A DNA stretch of 64,000 nt from Peribacillus cavernae (lineage in GTDB: Bacteria; Bacillota; Bacilli; Bacillales; DSM-1321). Each line of letters begins with the position of its first letter. The stretch's first letter is position 1. This document shows positions 53,554 to 62,409 of this stretch, one piece after another. The stretch is from contig NZ_RYZZ01000001.1 of assembly GCF_003989135.1 (NCBI RefSeq), forward strand, positions 62,001-126,000. Reading direction: 5' to 3'. A program made the position numbers and the translations under genes. The notes under the pieces are model-generated. The model was not told where the DNA came from. It searched no databases and saw only the letters and a program-made list of their open reading frames with translations.

Positions 53554-53796
53554 AGAAAAGCGGAAGCGCCCTTCTAAAGGAACGTCGACTAATAGCCGCC
53601 ACGTCCTGTGGCGAACGTCGACGTCAGCGCATCCTGCGCAAGTCCGACAAGCATAAGACAGATCCCGAAAGAAGGCGCTTTTTGCCTTCTGTAGGGAGAG
53701 GGCTTATGACTCGAGGCCGACTAAGATCGCCACGTCCTGTGGCAACGCCGGCACTAGCACGTCCTGTGCGTCGGGGCTAGGCGCTGGAGCTAGACA
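53554..53796. repeat. Dispersed hairpin repeat, copy R4 (long form)
   Basis: The left end GAAAAGCGGAAGCGCC and right end GGGGCTAGGCGCTGGAGCTAGACA match R3. This copy is about twice as long: it has extra modules built of short hairpins with the loop GTCCT or TCCT (for example GCCACGTCCTGTGGC twice, GCACGTCCTGTGC), and a central CATAAG/CTTATG stem topped by AGAAGGC/GCCTTCT. It fills most of the 749-base gap between holA and yqzM. Confidence 0.88.
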
Positions 53797-53834
53797 CCAG
53801 TACACATTAAAAAATTAGACTTTCTTTTCTTTTC

Positions 53835-53888
53835 AGAAAAGCGCAAGCGCCTCCCTGACCAGTTAGAAAAGTAAAAGCGTCATGTCAG
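53835..53888. repeat. Fragments of the dispersed repeat, R5
   Basis: AGAAAAGCGCAAGCGCC at 53835-53851 is an intact left end; a second partial left end (GTTAGAAAAGTAAAAGCGTC) follows at 53862. No right end is present. Confidence 0.6.
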
Positions 53889-53996
53889 CGAAACAAATAG
53901 GAAAACGTTCTCATATTTGCGGTTTTTCCAAATAAGCAGGTTGTAGATTTTTTTTTTGTAATCGCTTATACTATTAAAGAAATAGGAGGGGTAGAC

Positions 53997-54131
53997 ATGA
54001 ACGAATTTGAAAAGAATGTACAGTCAAAGCGTAATGACGCTATTGACTCATTAGTAGGTTTTGTTGTTCCTTTTGGTTTTTTTGCAACTATGTTCATTAT
54101 CGCTACCGTAATTCATTACGTAGGCTCTTAA
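53997..54131 (+). CDS. yqzM: YqzM family small membrane protein
   Basis: The 44-residue protein starts MNEFEKNVQSKRNDAIDSL and has one membrane segment (FVVPFGFFATMFIIATVI). It matches the YqzM family, which lies between comEC and holA in B. subtilis. AGGAGGGG is eight bases upstream. Function unknown. Confidence 0.92.
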   Translation: MNEFEKNVQSKRNDAIDSLVGFVVPFGFFATMFIIATVIHYVGS

Positions 54132-54228
54132 TGGACGTACACAGGTCTTCATGAGTCTATCGGTTGAGACCGTTACACTTTCCTTCATTCAAATAATGAA
54201 CAGGGGAAAGAACCCAAATCGACCGGCC

Positions 54229-54265
54229 AGAGACTGCATTTAAAGCAGTCTCTTCTTCATTTTGT
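54229..54265 (+). terminator. Terminator downstream of yqzM
   Basis: AGAGACTGC (54229-54237) pairs with GCAGTCTCT (54245-54253), followed by a T-rich tract. Confidence 0.75.
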
Positions 54266-54353
54266 ATAGAAAACTACAGATTAATTATATGCAGATAACT
54301 TAACTTTGGTTATTTGCTTCCAGCCATGCACTACCTTTTGTTTATACCCCATA

Positions 54354-56651
54354 CTATGGCAGTACACTTGAAAAGGTTCCGCCATCATCGGAGAACCGAT
54401 ACAAAATTCCGCCATTGATGTCTGTCCGATAGATGGTAATTCTCCTTCTCTGCAATGCTTCCACGACTTCAGCGTGAGGATGCCCATAGCGGTTCCTCTT
54501 TCCGGCGGAAATGATTGCAGTTCTCGGCTTTAAATGATCCAGCAGCATGTCCGAAGTTGACGTTTTGCTGCCATGGTGCCCTGCTTTTAAAACATCGGCA
54601 CGTAAATGTGGAAATACCTTTAGAATTTGTTCTTCTCCTTCAACGCCTAAATCCCCCGTAAACAACCAGCGCTGCCCGCCGAATACTGCATAGATGATAA
54701 CCGAGGATTCATTTGGGTTCTCTTCCTCCCGATAGGGATGCAAGATATAAAAAGCGGCATCTCCCATTTTCCATTGATCACCCCTTTGGACTGTGGTGAT
54801 TTTTAATCCTGCTGCCCTCGCTTTTTCAATCACACCTTTCTCAACATACTCTTGCTCAGTCCCTCTGCCAATGATCATTTCCTTCACTGTGATCTCTTCG
54901 ATTATTTCACCGGTACTTCCGATATGGTCCGCGTCAGGATGAGTTAAAATTAACTTATCCAATCTGTCGACTCCCTTGCTTTTAAGCAGGGGCACGATAA
55001 TGTCCTTTCCTGTAGTAAAGCTTTTCCTTCTCTTCTTCCAAGACTCCTGTTTAAAGAGTAGCCGGCCCCCTGTGTCAATCAAATAATTTCCTCTATCAAA
55101 GGGAAGCTTGATCAATATCGCATCCCCTTGTCCGATGTCGATAAACACTACTTCTCCATAAGGCGACATTTTTTCGATATGCAATTGAAAAGACATGATC
55201 AGAGCAAGTGCAGCCAAATAATATTTGGCTGTTTTAAATGAGGACAAATCCCAGAATATAAAGAACAAAAGCAAGCTTCCCACGAGCAAAAGCATGATGA
55301 TAAAAGTTGGTTTACCAAAAGCGATTGATGCGAGCGGCAGTCTGGCAGCGAGGCCTGCTGCCTCGTTGCTAAGCGTGAAAACCATATTGAGAAAATAGAT
55401 GAAAAAGTCCCCTGCAGGTGGATAAACGATGTGAATAATAAACGCGGCAATCGAGAAGGGAAGAAGGAAAGAATAAAGAGGCACAAACACAATGTTAAGC
55501 AATACGCCAAGCACGGATATTTCATAGAAGTGAAAAGTGAGGATCGGGAGCGTGCTCAGCTGGCATATGAAGCTGATCATGAAAAGCTGCAGAATTTTAC
55601 TTTCGCTGCGGGAAAAAATAGCTGAAGACATGATCATCGAAAAGGCGGCCGCGAACGAAAGCTGAAACCCGATATCAAACAGCATATAGGGCTGGATGAA
55701 AAGGAGTGAAATGTAAACGATGATAATCGACTTTGTGATTGACAAATTTTTTTTCGCAAGTGATAGCAAAAAAAAGAGCATCGCCATCAAACATGCTCTC
55801 CATACCGAAGGACTTGCCCCCGAAAGGATGACATAAATCGGCAATAAAATGAGCAGCGCAAGGTTCATACGCTCTCTGGTAACACCAAGCCTTATTCCTG
55901 AATAGAAGACCATTCCCGCCAGAAAGCTGACATGGAGCCCTGAAATCGCAAGCAGATGGACAAGGCCGAGCCGCTGAAAATCGGAGAGTTCTTCCTCATT
56001 GATCTCCTTTTGTTCACCGAAAAGAAGCGCCGAAACAAAACCTTTTGTGTCAACCGGGAAATGTGTTTCGACATAATCAATTCCCTTGCCCCTAATTCTC
56101 TTAATGCTCTGCAGGATATCGCCTTTTTCGAAGGTGCAATTTTTCAAGGAGAAAGTCCCAGCGTACAATATCCAGTAAGTTCCTTGCTGTCTTAAATATT
56201 CCTGGTAATTAAAGCTGTTTATATTTCGGTTCGGTTCCGCCTTCTCCAAAGTGCCTTTGACAGGACAAGAAAGCCCCACTTCCGCTTTCTTTTCAAGCAG
56301 CCGCTTTTCTTCTGCCGTTGATATCGTATATCGGAATTGCAGCTTTTCACCGGAATCGGAATGAACGGAAGCACGCAATAAATTTCCATCAATGTCGGGG
56401 ATATCAGCAAGGCTGATTCGAAAAGAAGTTTCACTTCCCGTATAGGAGGTGTGGCGAAGGTAGTCTGCCAGATAGGCGGCAGCAAAGAAGAGGGCAATGG
56501 CCGAGATTTGCAGGATTACTTGGCGGTAACCAGCTTTATATAGAACAAAAGCCAGAAAAAGTGCGATACATATAGTTACTTTCCACCCAAAGAAAGAATA
56601 GGCCGTTACACCAAAGGTTGCTGAAACGGCTAAGAAAAGAAGATTGATCAT
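54354..56651 (-). CDS. comEC: DNA uptake channel ComEC
   Basis: The 765-residue protein has an N-terminal DUF4131-type domain, the polytopic Competence domain (about residues 210-480) and a C-terminal metallo-beta-lactamase-like domain (about 500-760; LTHPDADHIGS, AGHHGSKTS). ComEC carries the single strand into the cell; the C-terminal domain probably degrades the other strand. AGGAGG precedes the ATG. The operon order comEA-comEB-comEC matches B. subtilis. Confidence 0.97.
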   Translation of the reverse strand: MINLLFLAVSATFGVTAYSFFGWKVTICIALFLAFVLYKAGYRQVILQISAIALFFAAAYLADYLRHTSYTGSETSFRISLADIPDIDGNLLRASVHSDSGEKLQFRYTISTAEEKRLLEKKAEVGLSCPVKGTLEKAEPNRNINSFNYQEYLRQQGTYWILYAGTFSLKNCTFEKGDILQSIKRIRGKGIDYVETHFPVDTKGFVSALLFGEQKEINEEELSDFQRLGLVHLLAISGLHVSFLAGMVFYSGIRLGVTRERMNLALLILLPIYVILSGASPSVWRACLMAMLFFLLSLAKKNLSITKSIIIVYISLLFIQPYMLFDIGFQLSFAAAFSMIMSSAIFSRSESKILQLFMISFICQLSTLPILTFHFYEISVLGVLLNIVFVPLYSFLLPFSIAAFIIHIVYPPAGDFFIYFLNMVFTLSNEAAGLAARLPLASIAFGKPTFIIMLLLVGSLLLFFIFWDLSSFKTAKYYLAALALIMSFQLHIEKMSPYGEVVFIDIGQGDAILIKLPFDRGNYLIDTGGRLLFKQESWKKRRKSFTTGKDIIVPLLKSKGVDRLDKLILTHPDADHIGSTGEIIEEITVKEMIIGRGTEQEYVEKGVIEKARAAGLKITTVQRGDQWKMGDAAFYILHPYREEENPNESSVIIYAVFGGQRWLFTGDLGVEGEEQILKVFPHLRADVLKAGHHGSKTSTSDMLLDHLKPRTAIISAGKRNRYGHPHAEVVEALQRRRITIYRTDINGGILYRFSDDGGTFSSVLP

Positions 56652-56699
56652 AGAACCTCCTGTCCAATATGATTTTAACGCTATTAAAGCCCTTCTATT

Positions 56700-57122
56700 T
56701 CATCCAGCCTCTCCAGGTAAATGGTCAACGCGAATATCCTTTAAAAAGTATTGATTCAACGTATTTGGATAAGCATTTCTGTACACAATCCTTTCAAGGC
56801 CGACCTGTGCTAAAATTTTCGCACATGTCTCACAAGGTTCATGAGTGATATAAGCTGCAGCTCCCTTTAGATTGTCTCTTTCCGCATGCAGCACTGCGTT
56901 TGCCTCAGCGTGCAGGGTACGAACACAACGACCAGATTCATTAATCAGACACCCGGCATCTTCGCAATGTTCATGTCCGTGGATAGAACCGTTATAGCCA
57001 GTTGAAACGATGTGCTTATCTTTGACGATGACACACCCAACGTGCAGCCTTGGACAAGTAGAACGGGAAGAAACTTCTTCTGCAATATCCAAAAAATACT
57101 CATCCCAACTTTTTCTTTCCAC
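56700..57122 (-). CDS. comEB: ComE operon protein 2, dCMP deaminase family
   Basis: The protein (about 140 residues) is a zinc-dependent deaminase: TLHAEANAVLHA (Zn His and catalytic Glu) and HEPCETCAKIL (two Zn Cys). GTG 57122, eight bases after GGAGG, gives MERKSWDEYF like B. subtilis ComEB; ATG 57137 is five codons upstream. It is about 50 residues shorter at the C-terminus than B. subtilis ComEB. Its role in competence is not required in B. subtilis. Confidence 0.92.
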   Translation of the reverse strand: MERKSWDEYFLDIAEEVSSRSTCPRLHVGCVIVKDKHIVSTGYNGSIHGHEHCEDAGCLINESGRCVRTLHAEANAVLHAERDNLKGAAAYITHEPCETCAKILAQVGLERIVYRNAYPNTLNQYFLKDIRVDHLPGEAG

Positions 57123-57279
57123 CTTTATCGCCTCCATTTTAAAATATTATTCATTTCTGCAGGTAATTTTATGAGGATTGAATCACAGCTAATGCGTCCT
57201 ATAGTGGCTCCCTTTTTTACAAGTTTCGACTTTATCCTTTATTTTACCCTTCTCTTTTCAGTTTGTGTACCTCTCCCAT

Positions 57280-57948
57280 TCAATTCACAGAGATCGAGTC
57301 TTTCAATTTTTCAAATGTCTTGTCGCCGATTCCTGTGATGTTCTTCATATCTTCAATCGTTTTGAACGGGCCACTTTTCTCTCTGTATTCAAGAATAGCC
57401 GTCGCCTTGGAGGGACCAATGCCTGGCAATGTCTCCAAATCGGCCTGGACCGCTGTGTTTAGATTGACTTTTTCTCCTGCTCCGCTTGCTGATCCATTGG
57501 TGACGGCTGCCCCAGCTGCCGGTATTTCTGCAATCGGCATACCTGTCTCCTCTCCGACTTCCGGTACATAAATGACCATCTGATCTTCTACAAGCTGTGC
57601 CAGATTGACTTTATCTTTATCCGCATTAGCCGTAAAGTTCCCCGCCCTGGTTATTAAATCAATGACCCGGTCGCCTTCTTTTGCCGTAAAAACACCTGGC
57701 ATTTTCACTGCGCCTTTTATGTCGACTTTGACCACTAGAGGTTTTTTTGTGGTTTCCTGAGCGGTTTCTCCTTTAGCTTCAAAATCGTTTTCTTCCGCTG
57801 CATATGCTGCTGGTCCCTCTTCATCAAAGTATTTATCACTTTCATTTTTGCCGTTATCAAGAGACTGCTGATAAAAATAATAACCGGCTATTGAGAGGAT
57901 AAGGATCAAAGGGAGCAGTACCAGCTTCTTCTTTTGTGATATTTTCAT
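57280..57948 (-). CDS. comEA: DNA receptor ComEA
   Basis: The 222-residue protein has an N-terminal membrane helix (LVLLPLILILSIAGYYFY), a SLBB-like domain (about residues 70-130) and two helix-hairpin-helix motifs at the C-terminus (LETLPGIGPSKATAI and MKNITGIGDKTFEKL). It binds double-stranded DNA on the cell surface and hands it to ComEC. GGAGGTG precedes the ATG. Confidence 0.97.
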   Translation of the reverse strand: MKISQKKKLVLLPLILILSIAGYYFYQQSLDNGKNESDKYFDEEGPAAYAAEENDFEAKGETAQETTKKPLVVKVDIKGAVKMPGVFTAKEGDRVIDLITRAGNFTANADKDKVNLAQLVEDQMVIYVPEVGEETGMPIAEIPAAGAAVTNGSASGAGEKVNLNTAVQADLETLPGIGPSKATAILEYREKSGPFKTIEDMKNITGIGDKTFEKLKDSISVN

Positions 57949-58049
57949 ATTGACACCTCCGTATTCGTTATTCTTGGGTTTACAGTCATAAGACCATCAT
58001 GTGTGACATACCTTTTTAGGAGAAGTTCCGCTTAGAAAGGGGGAGGAAA

Positions 58050-58877
58050 ATGAAAATAGGTGTGATTGGAACAGGAAACATGGGGACCATTCTAATAGAA
58101 GCGCTGCTTGAAGCAAACGCGCTTGAAGCAACAGATTTGACAATTACAAATCGGACACTCTCGAAATCATTTTCCCTGAAAGAAAAGTACGCAGGTATAT
58201 CAGTGGCAGATTCTTGCGAAAAGGTGGCCAGGGAGTCAGAGGCCATTTTTATTTGCGTAAAGCCGTTAGAATTCCATCATGTTATCACAGACATCAAGCC
58301 TCATATAAACAGCAGCCAATGTGTTATCTCGATTACAAGCCCGATCTCGGTAGCGCAGCTGGAATCAAAGCTTGACTGCAATTGTGCCCGCTTTATACCG
58401 AGCATTACCAGCCGTGCTTTGTCGGGAGTATCTTTGTTGAGCTTTGGTGATGGATGTTCCCCGGCATGGGTCGAGGCGCTGACTGATTTGGCCGCGTGCA
58501 TCTCAACTCCTGTCAAGATTGAAAATGACATTACAAGAGTGGCCTCTGATATCGTCAGCTGCGGACCTGCCTTTTTTAGTTATCTGGCAAGGGCTTTTAT
58601 CGACGGGGCCTGTAAACAGACGAAAATTGATGAACAAACGGCAACCCTTTTAACTGAAAAAATGCTTGTCGGCCTCGGGGAGCTGTTAAAAAAGGAAATT
58701 TACACACTGCCTGCCCTGCAGGAGAAGGTTTGTGTAAAAGGCGGCGTTACCGGTGAAGGAATTAAAGTGTTGGATGCTAAAGTGGGAGATATGTTTCAGC
58801 AGCTTTTCCATGCCACACATGAAAAATTCGAAGAGGATATTGAAAAAGTCGAAGAGCAATATGGAACTCCTTATTAG
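58050..58877 (+). CDS. comER: Late competence protein ComER
   Basis: The 275-residue protein is a ProC-like NAD(P)-binding protein: GVIGTGNMGTILIEAL at the start and the P5CR-type C-terminal helices around CVKGGVTGEGI. It diverges from comEA, as in Bacillus. Its activity is uncertain; in B. cereus it affects sporulation and biofilm formation. AAGGGGGAGG precedes the ATG. Confidence 0.95.
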   Translation: MKIGVIGTGNMGTILIEALLEANALEATDLTITNRTLSKSFSLKEKYAGISVADSCEKVARESEAIFICVKPLEFHHVITDIKPHINSSQCVISITSPISVAQLESKLDCNCARFIPSITSRALSGVSLLSFGDGCSPAWVEALTDLAACISTPVKIENDITRVASDIVSCGPAFFSYLARAFIDGACKQTKIDEQTATLLTEKMLVGLGELLKKEIYTLPALQEKVCVKGGVTGEGIKVLDAKVGDMFQQLFHATHEKFEEDIEKVEEQYGTPY

Positions 58878-58918
58878 AATTCGCTGTAAATGGATAGTAT
58901 CCTCCTAAAGGCTCAAGA

Positions 58919-59020
58919 TTTTTTTAAAAAATTTTTTTTAAAAAAAAGAACCGTTTAGTGTTTGTGCAAAAAAACTCGTCCAGTTGGAAGAGCCTCCATG
59001 CACATTCACTTCAAACGGCT
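58919..59020 (-). terminator. Long-loop hairpin and A/T tract downstream of yqeM
   Basis: AAGAA-CCGTTT and AAACGG-TTCTT arms (about 58945-58960 and 59003-59020) with an inner GTGCA/TGCAC pair and an eight-T run on the minus strand. The loop of about 40 or more bases is unusual. A 30-base alternating A and T homopolymer tract follows toward comER. Confidence 0.55.
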
Positions 59021-59022
59021 TC

Positions 59023-59769
59023 TTATTTTTTTTGTGCTATGAATAGAATTCTTTCTGTTTTTTCGTGGACAGGCTTTTCATCTAAATCAGAAAGAACCTC
59101 CAACAACTCAAAACCCGATTCCGCAAGCCACTTCTGATATTGTTCAGTATGATATGTACGTTGATAATGAAATTCATCAAAGCGGTCATAAAGCCCGCTT
59201 TCCCTGTCAAGGACAAAAAAGCTTAAATCGTGTTCTGCACTATACGGCTCTTCTCCAGGAAAGCAGTCCCATATATAGGAAACTTCCTCGTCATTGACAG
59301 CGAATGTATGGTTTTGGAATATATGTTCCATTTTAAAAATCGAATGGACATCAAACATAAACAGGCCGCCATCTCTTAAATGGCTGTGCACTTGCCTGAA
59401 TGTGCGCGGGATGTCCCCTTCCTCACGTACATAATTAAGCGAATCGCAAAAAATCGTTACACAATCATAGGCACCGAGGCCGTCAAGTTCAGCCATGTTC
59501 TGCCGATAGAGCGGGATATTCAAGCCTTGCCTCACTGCTTTTCCATTTGCCACGGCCAGCATTTCCTCAGATAAATCCACCCCTGATACGGTAAAGCCGT
59601 GTTTGGCCAGTTCAATGGTGAATTCCCCGGTACCGCAAGCAAGATCGAGAACTTCCCTGCCATCTATTTGATAACGGTCCATTCTCGTTATGAGCAAATA
59701 CAGCCATTTCTCATAGGGAGCTTCTTTCATCAGTACATCGTACACATAGGCAAAGCGTTCATATGTCAT
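59023..59769 (-). CDS. yqeM: YqeM class I SAM-dependent methyltransferase
   Basis: The 248-residue protein has the methyltransferase core: VLDLACGTGEFTIELA (motif I), VDLSEEMLAVA and FDVHSIFKM. The target is unknown. It overlaps rsfS by four bases and ends the yqeG-to-yqeM string, as in B. subtilis. Confidence 0.95.
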   Translation of the reverse strand: MTYERFAYVYDVLMKEAPYEKWLYLLITRMDRYQIDGREVLDLACGTGEFTIELAKHGFTVSGVDLSEEMLAVANGKAVRQGLNIPLYRQNMAELDGLGAYDCVTIFCDSLNYVREEGDIPRTFRQVHSHLRDGGLFMFDVHSIFKMEHIFQNHTFAVNDEEVSYIWDCFPGEEPYSAEHDLSFFVLDRESGLYDRFDEFHYQRTYHTEQYQKWLAESGFELLEVLSDLDEKPVHEKTERILFIAQKK

Positions 59770-60122
59770 TGACTTAATTCACTCTGCAGGTCTTCTGTCG
59801 GTGCATCTCCCCATAAACGCTCCAGGTTATAGTAGCTTCTTTCGTCGCGGTGGAAAACGTGGGCCACCACATTGCCGAGATCAACAAGTACCCATTTTGC
59901 TTCGTCAAAACCTTCCATCCGTTTTACCGGATAGCCTTGTTCTTCCGCTTTTTCCTTCATTGCGCGGGCAATCGCCTGCACCTGTTTATCTGAATTTCCG
60001 TGACAAATCAAGAAATAATCGGCAACAAGCGAAATACCTTTCATATTTAACACAATCAAATCTTCGGCCCTTTTGTCGTCTGCCGCTTTTGCAGCAGTAA
60101 TTAGAAGCTCTCTTTCAGTCAT
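59766..60122 (-). CDS. rsfS: Ribosomal silencing factor RsfS
   Basis: The 118-residue protein binds L14 and blocks subunit joining when nutrients are low. It has DDKRAEDLIVLNMKG and the C-terminal WVLVDLGNVVAHVFHRDERSYYNLERLWGD typical of RsfS/YqeL. It overlaps yqeK and yqeM by four bases each. Confidence 0.97.
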   Translation of the reverse strand: MTERELLITAAKAADDKRAEDLIVLNMKGISLVADYFLICHGNSDKQVQAIARAMKEKAEEQGYPVKRMEGFDEAKWVLVDLGNVVAHVFHRDERSYYNLERLWGDAPTEDLQSELSQ

Positions 60123-60694
60123 TGAATCTTCTCCTTGCTATTTAGGATAAGGTCATTATAGGCCTCGAATGTATCGGGATAAACCGCCTGATTTCTTTTC
60201 ATTAAAAAAAATATTGTATTCCGCAACGCTTCGATTACGGCAAGGTCGAGGTTCTCTTTTGCCGTGTTCCTAACCTCATCCACCCCTTGGAACGCCCTGC
60301 CTGGTTCGATGTAATCAGCTAAAAAAACAATTTTATCTAGCAGCGCCATCTTCACCTTCCCGGATGTATGGTATCTGATCGCATCGAGAATTTCACGATC
60401 GGTTACACCGGCTTCTGTTTCAACCAGGTATGCGCCGGCTGGGGCATGCCACAATTCGGAGTTAAACGCGAGTAAATTCGGATTCATCTTTTGAGAAGCA
60501 ATGATTTCCTTCATTTCATCCTTGGCACGGAACTTGGCATAATCATGGAAAATCGCCGCCAATTCGGCTTTCTTCTGGTCGGCTCCATATCTTTCGGCTA
60601 AGGCGATTGAGGTTTCCATGACGCCCAAAGTATGCTGATAACGGTGCTCGGTTATCTGCGTTTTCACTAAGCGGAGCGCTTCCTCACGATTCAT
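60119..60694 (-). CDS. yqeK: HD-domain hydrolase YqeK
   Basis: The protein (about 191 residues) is an HD-domain phosphohydrolase: EHRYQHTLGVM, AAIFHDYAKF (His-Asp), and LADYIEPGR. YqeK-type enzymes hydrolyse diadenosine tetraphosphate. ATG 60694 overlaps the nadD end by 11 bases, GAGGAG ten bases upstream. It lies between nadD and rsfS. Confidence 0.96.
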   Translation of the reverse strand: MNREEALRLVKTQITEHRYQHTLGVMETSIALAERYGADQKKAELAAIFHDYAKFRAKDEMKEIIASQKMNPNLLAFNSELWHAPAGAYLVETEAGVTDREILDAIRYHTSGKVKMALLDKIVFLADYIEPGRAFQGVDEVRNTAKENLDLAVIEALRNTIFFLMKRNQAVYPDTFEAYNDLILNSKEKIQ

Positions 60695-61253
60695 ACAGAT
60701 CATTCTCCTCAATGTAGGTTATCACTTTCTCAGGAAGCAGGTATTTGACCGTCTTTTCATTTCTTACTTTTTCACGGACTTTTGATGATGATATCAACAT
60801 CTCCGGAATTTCAACCATTGTAATCGGGTAGTCCGTAACCTCGTTATAAGTCGGCCTTTTTACGCCGACAAACCTGATGAGCTTCATCAATTCATCAATT
60901 CTATGCCACTTTGGCAGATACTCAATCATATCGGCACCAATGATAAAAGAGAATGCATGGTCAGGCTCCCTTTGCCGAAGCAGTTGGATCGTATCGTACG
61001 TATAGGAGGTTCCTTTCCGTTCGATCTCAATCTTTTCTATGGCAAAAAATTCATTGCCTTCGATCGCATAATTTAGCATGGCAATCCTGTCCGCGTCTGT
61101 CACATCAAGCGTTTTTTTCTTATGGGGCGGAACATGATTGGGCATAAACCTGACTTCATCAAGTTGTAAACTGTCCAGTACTTCATTTCCGATAACCAGG
61201 TGGCCAATATGCGGCGGGTCAAACGTGCCGCCAAGAATCCCGATTTGCTTCAT
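60684..61253 (-). CDS. nadD: Nicotinate-nucleotide adenylyltransferase
   Basis: The 189-residue protein adenylylates nicotinate mononucleotide in NAD synthesis. The ATP-binding GGTFDPPHIGHL at the start and SSSKVREKVR near the end (ISSTxxR-type) are clear. It sits between yhbY and yqeK. Confidence 0.97.
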   Translation of the reverse strand: MKQIGILGGTFDPPHIGHLVIGNEVLDSLQLDEVRFMPNHVPPHKKKTLDVTDADRIAMLNYAIEGNEFFAIEKIEIERKGTSYTYDTIQLLRQREPDHAFSFIIGADMIEYLPKWHRIDELMKLIRFVGVKRPTYNEVTDYPITMVEIPEMLISSSKVREKVRNEKTVKYLLPEKVITYIEENDLYES

Positions 61254-61267
61254 TGCTTTTCCCTGCC

Positions 61268-61558
61268 TTATGGGAGCTTGATTTGTCTATTTTCCCTTGA
61301 TTCTTTATACAGTACAATCGTATTTCCGATAATTTGGACCAGCTCGGCCCGTGCACCCTTAGAAAGGGACGCAGCGACGGTGTCCCGGTCTTCCTCACAA
61401 CTTTGAAGAACGCTGACCTTTAAAAGTTCACGTGCTTCAAGCGCATCATCCAGCTGTTTAATCAGGTTTTCATTGATACCGCCCTTGCCCACCTGAAAAA
61501 TCGGGTTAAAATGATGTGCCTTTGACCGTAAAAATCGTTTTTGTTTGCCAGTTAACAT
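61268..61558 (-). CDS. yhbY: YhbY family RNA-binding protein
   Basis: The 96-residue protein has the CRM fold: MLTGKQKRFLRSKAHHFNPIFQVGKGG and ALEARELLKVSVLQ. It associates with the large ribosomal subunit during assembly. It overlaps aroE by seven bases, with AGGAGG before the ATG. Confidence 0.97.
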   Translation of the reverse strand: MLTGKQKRFLRSKAHHFNPIFQVGKGGINENLIKQLDDALEARELLKVSVLQSCEEDRDTVAASLSKGARAELVQIIGNTIVLYKESRENRQIKLP

Positions 61559-62394
61559 CTGTTTCCTCCTAGTTTGTCGAGCACGATTTGTTTCATTCTT
61601 TCTGTATCCGGGTTAACCCCTGTCCAAATTTCAAAAGCAAAGGCAGCTTGGTGGGCAAACATCCCCAAGCCATTTTGGATGGCTGCCCCGTGCTGTTCTG
61701 CTTCCTTCAGGAATTTTGTCTGCAGCGGATTATAAATAATATCGCTGACAAAAGCGCCTTTTTTTATATGTTCGATCTTAATTGGTGCAGCCTCCATGTT
61801 CGGGCTCATCCCCGCTGATGTTGTTTGGATGATGACATCGTACTCCCCGAGAGATTTTTCTGCTTCTGCTATCGAAAGCGCACACGAAGTTTTTTCATAC
61901 GGGCATTCAGCGATAAGATTCTCCGCTTTTTCAGGGGTGCGGTTCGCTATATCGATAAGATGAATGCTTTCCTTTACAAGGGTAAAATAAATGCCCCTTG
62001 CCGCACCGCCCGCTCCGATAATGAGAATCTTTTTGCCTGCCAGAGTGTAATGATATTGATCTCTAAGAGCTTTTAAAAAGCCCTTGCCATCCGTATTATA
62101 ACCGATGAATTTCCCGTCTCTATTCACTACTGTGTTAACGGCACCTATGGCAAGAGCCACTTCTTCCACTTCATCAAGCAGCGGAATGACAGCCTCCTTG
62201 TGGGGGATCGTGACATTAAATCCGGAAACGCCGATTGCTTTCATCCCCCTGACCGCATCCGGAAGATTTTCGGTTTGCACATGAAAATGATGATAAGCTG
62301 CCTTTATATTTTGCGTCTTAAACGCATCATTATGAATAGTAGGTGACATCGAGTGCTCAATTGGATCTCCGATTACCCCATATATTTTATGCAT
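61552..62394 (-). CDS. aroE: Shikimate dehydrogenase
   Basis: The protein (about 280 residues) reduces 3-dehydroshikimate with NADPH. MHKIYGVIGDPIEHSMSPTIHN at the start, the NADPH motif GAGGAARGI and NVTIPHKEAV with the catalytic Lys are present. ATG 62394 was chosen; GTG 62403 is also in frame. Confidence 0.96.
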   Translation of the reverse strand: MHKIYGVIGDPIEHSMSPTIHNDAFKTQNIKAAYHHFHVQTENLPDAVRGMKAIGVSGFNVTIPHKEAVIPLLDEVEEVALAIGAVNTVVNRDGKFIGYNTDGKGFLKALRDQYHYTLAGKKILIIGAGGAARGIYFTLVKESIHLIDIANRTPEKAENLIAECPYEKTSCALSIAEAEKSLGEYDVIIQTTSAGMSPNMEAAPIKIEHIKKGAFVSDIIYNPLQTKFLKEAEQHGAAIQNGLGMFAHQAAFAFEIWTGVNPDTERMKQIVLDKLGGNRC

Positions 62395-62409
62395 TCTTTT
62401 CACCAGCCA

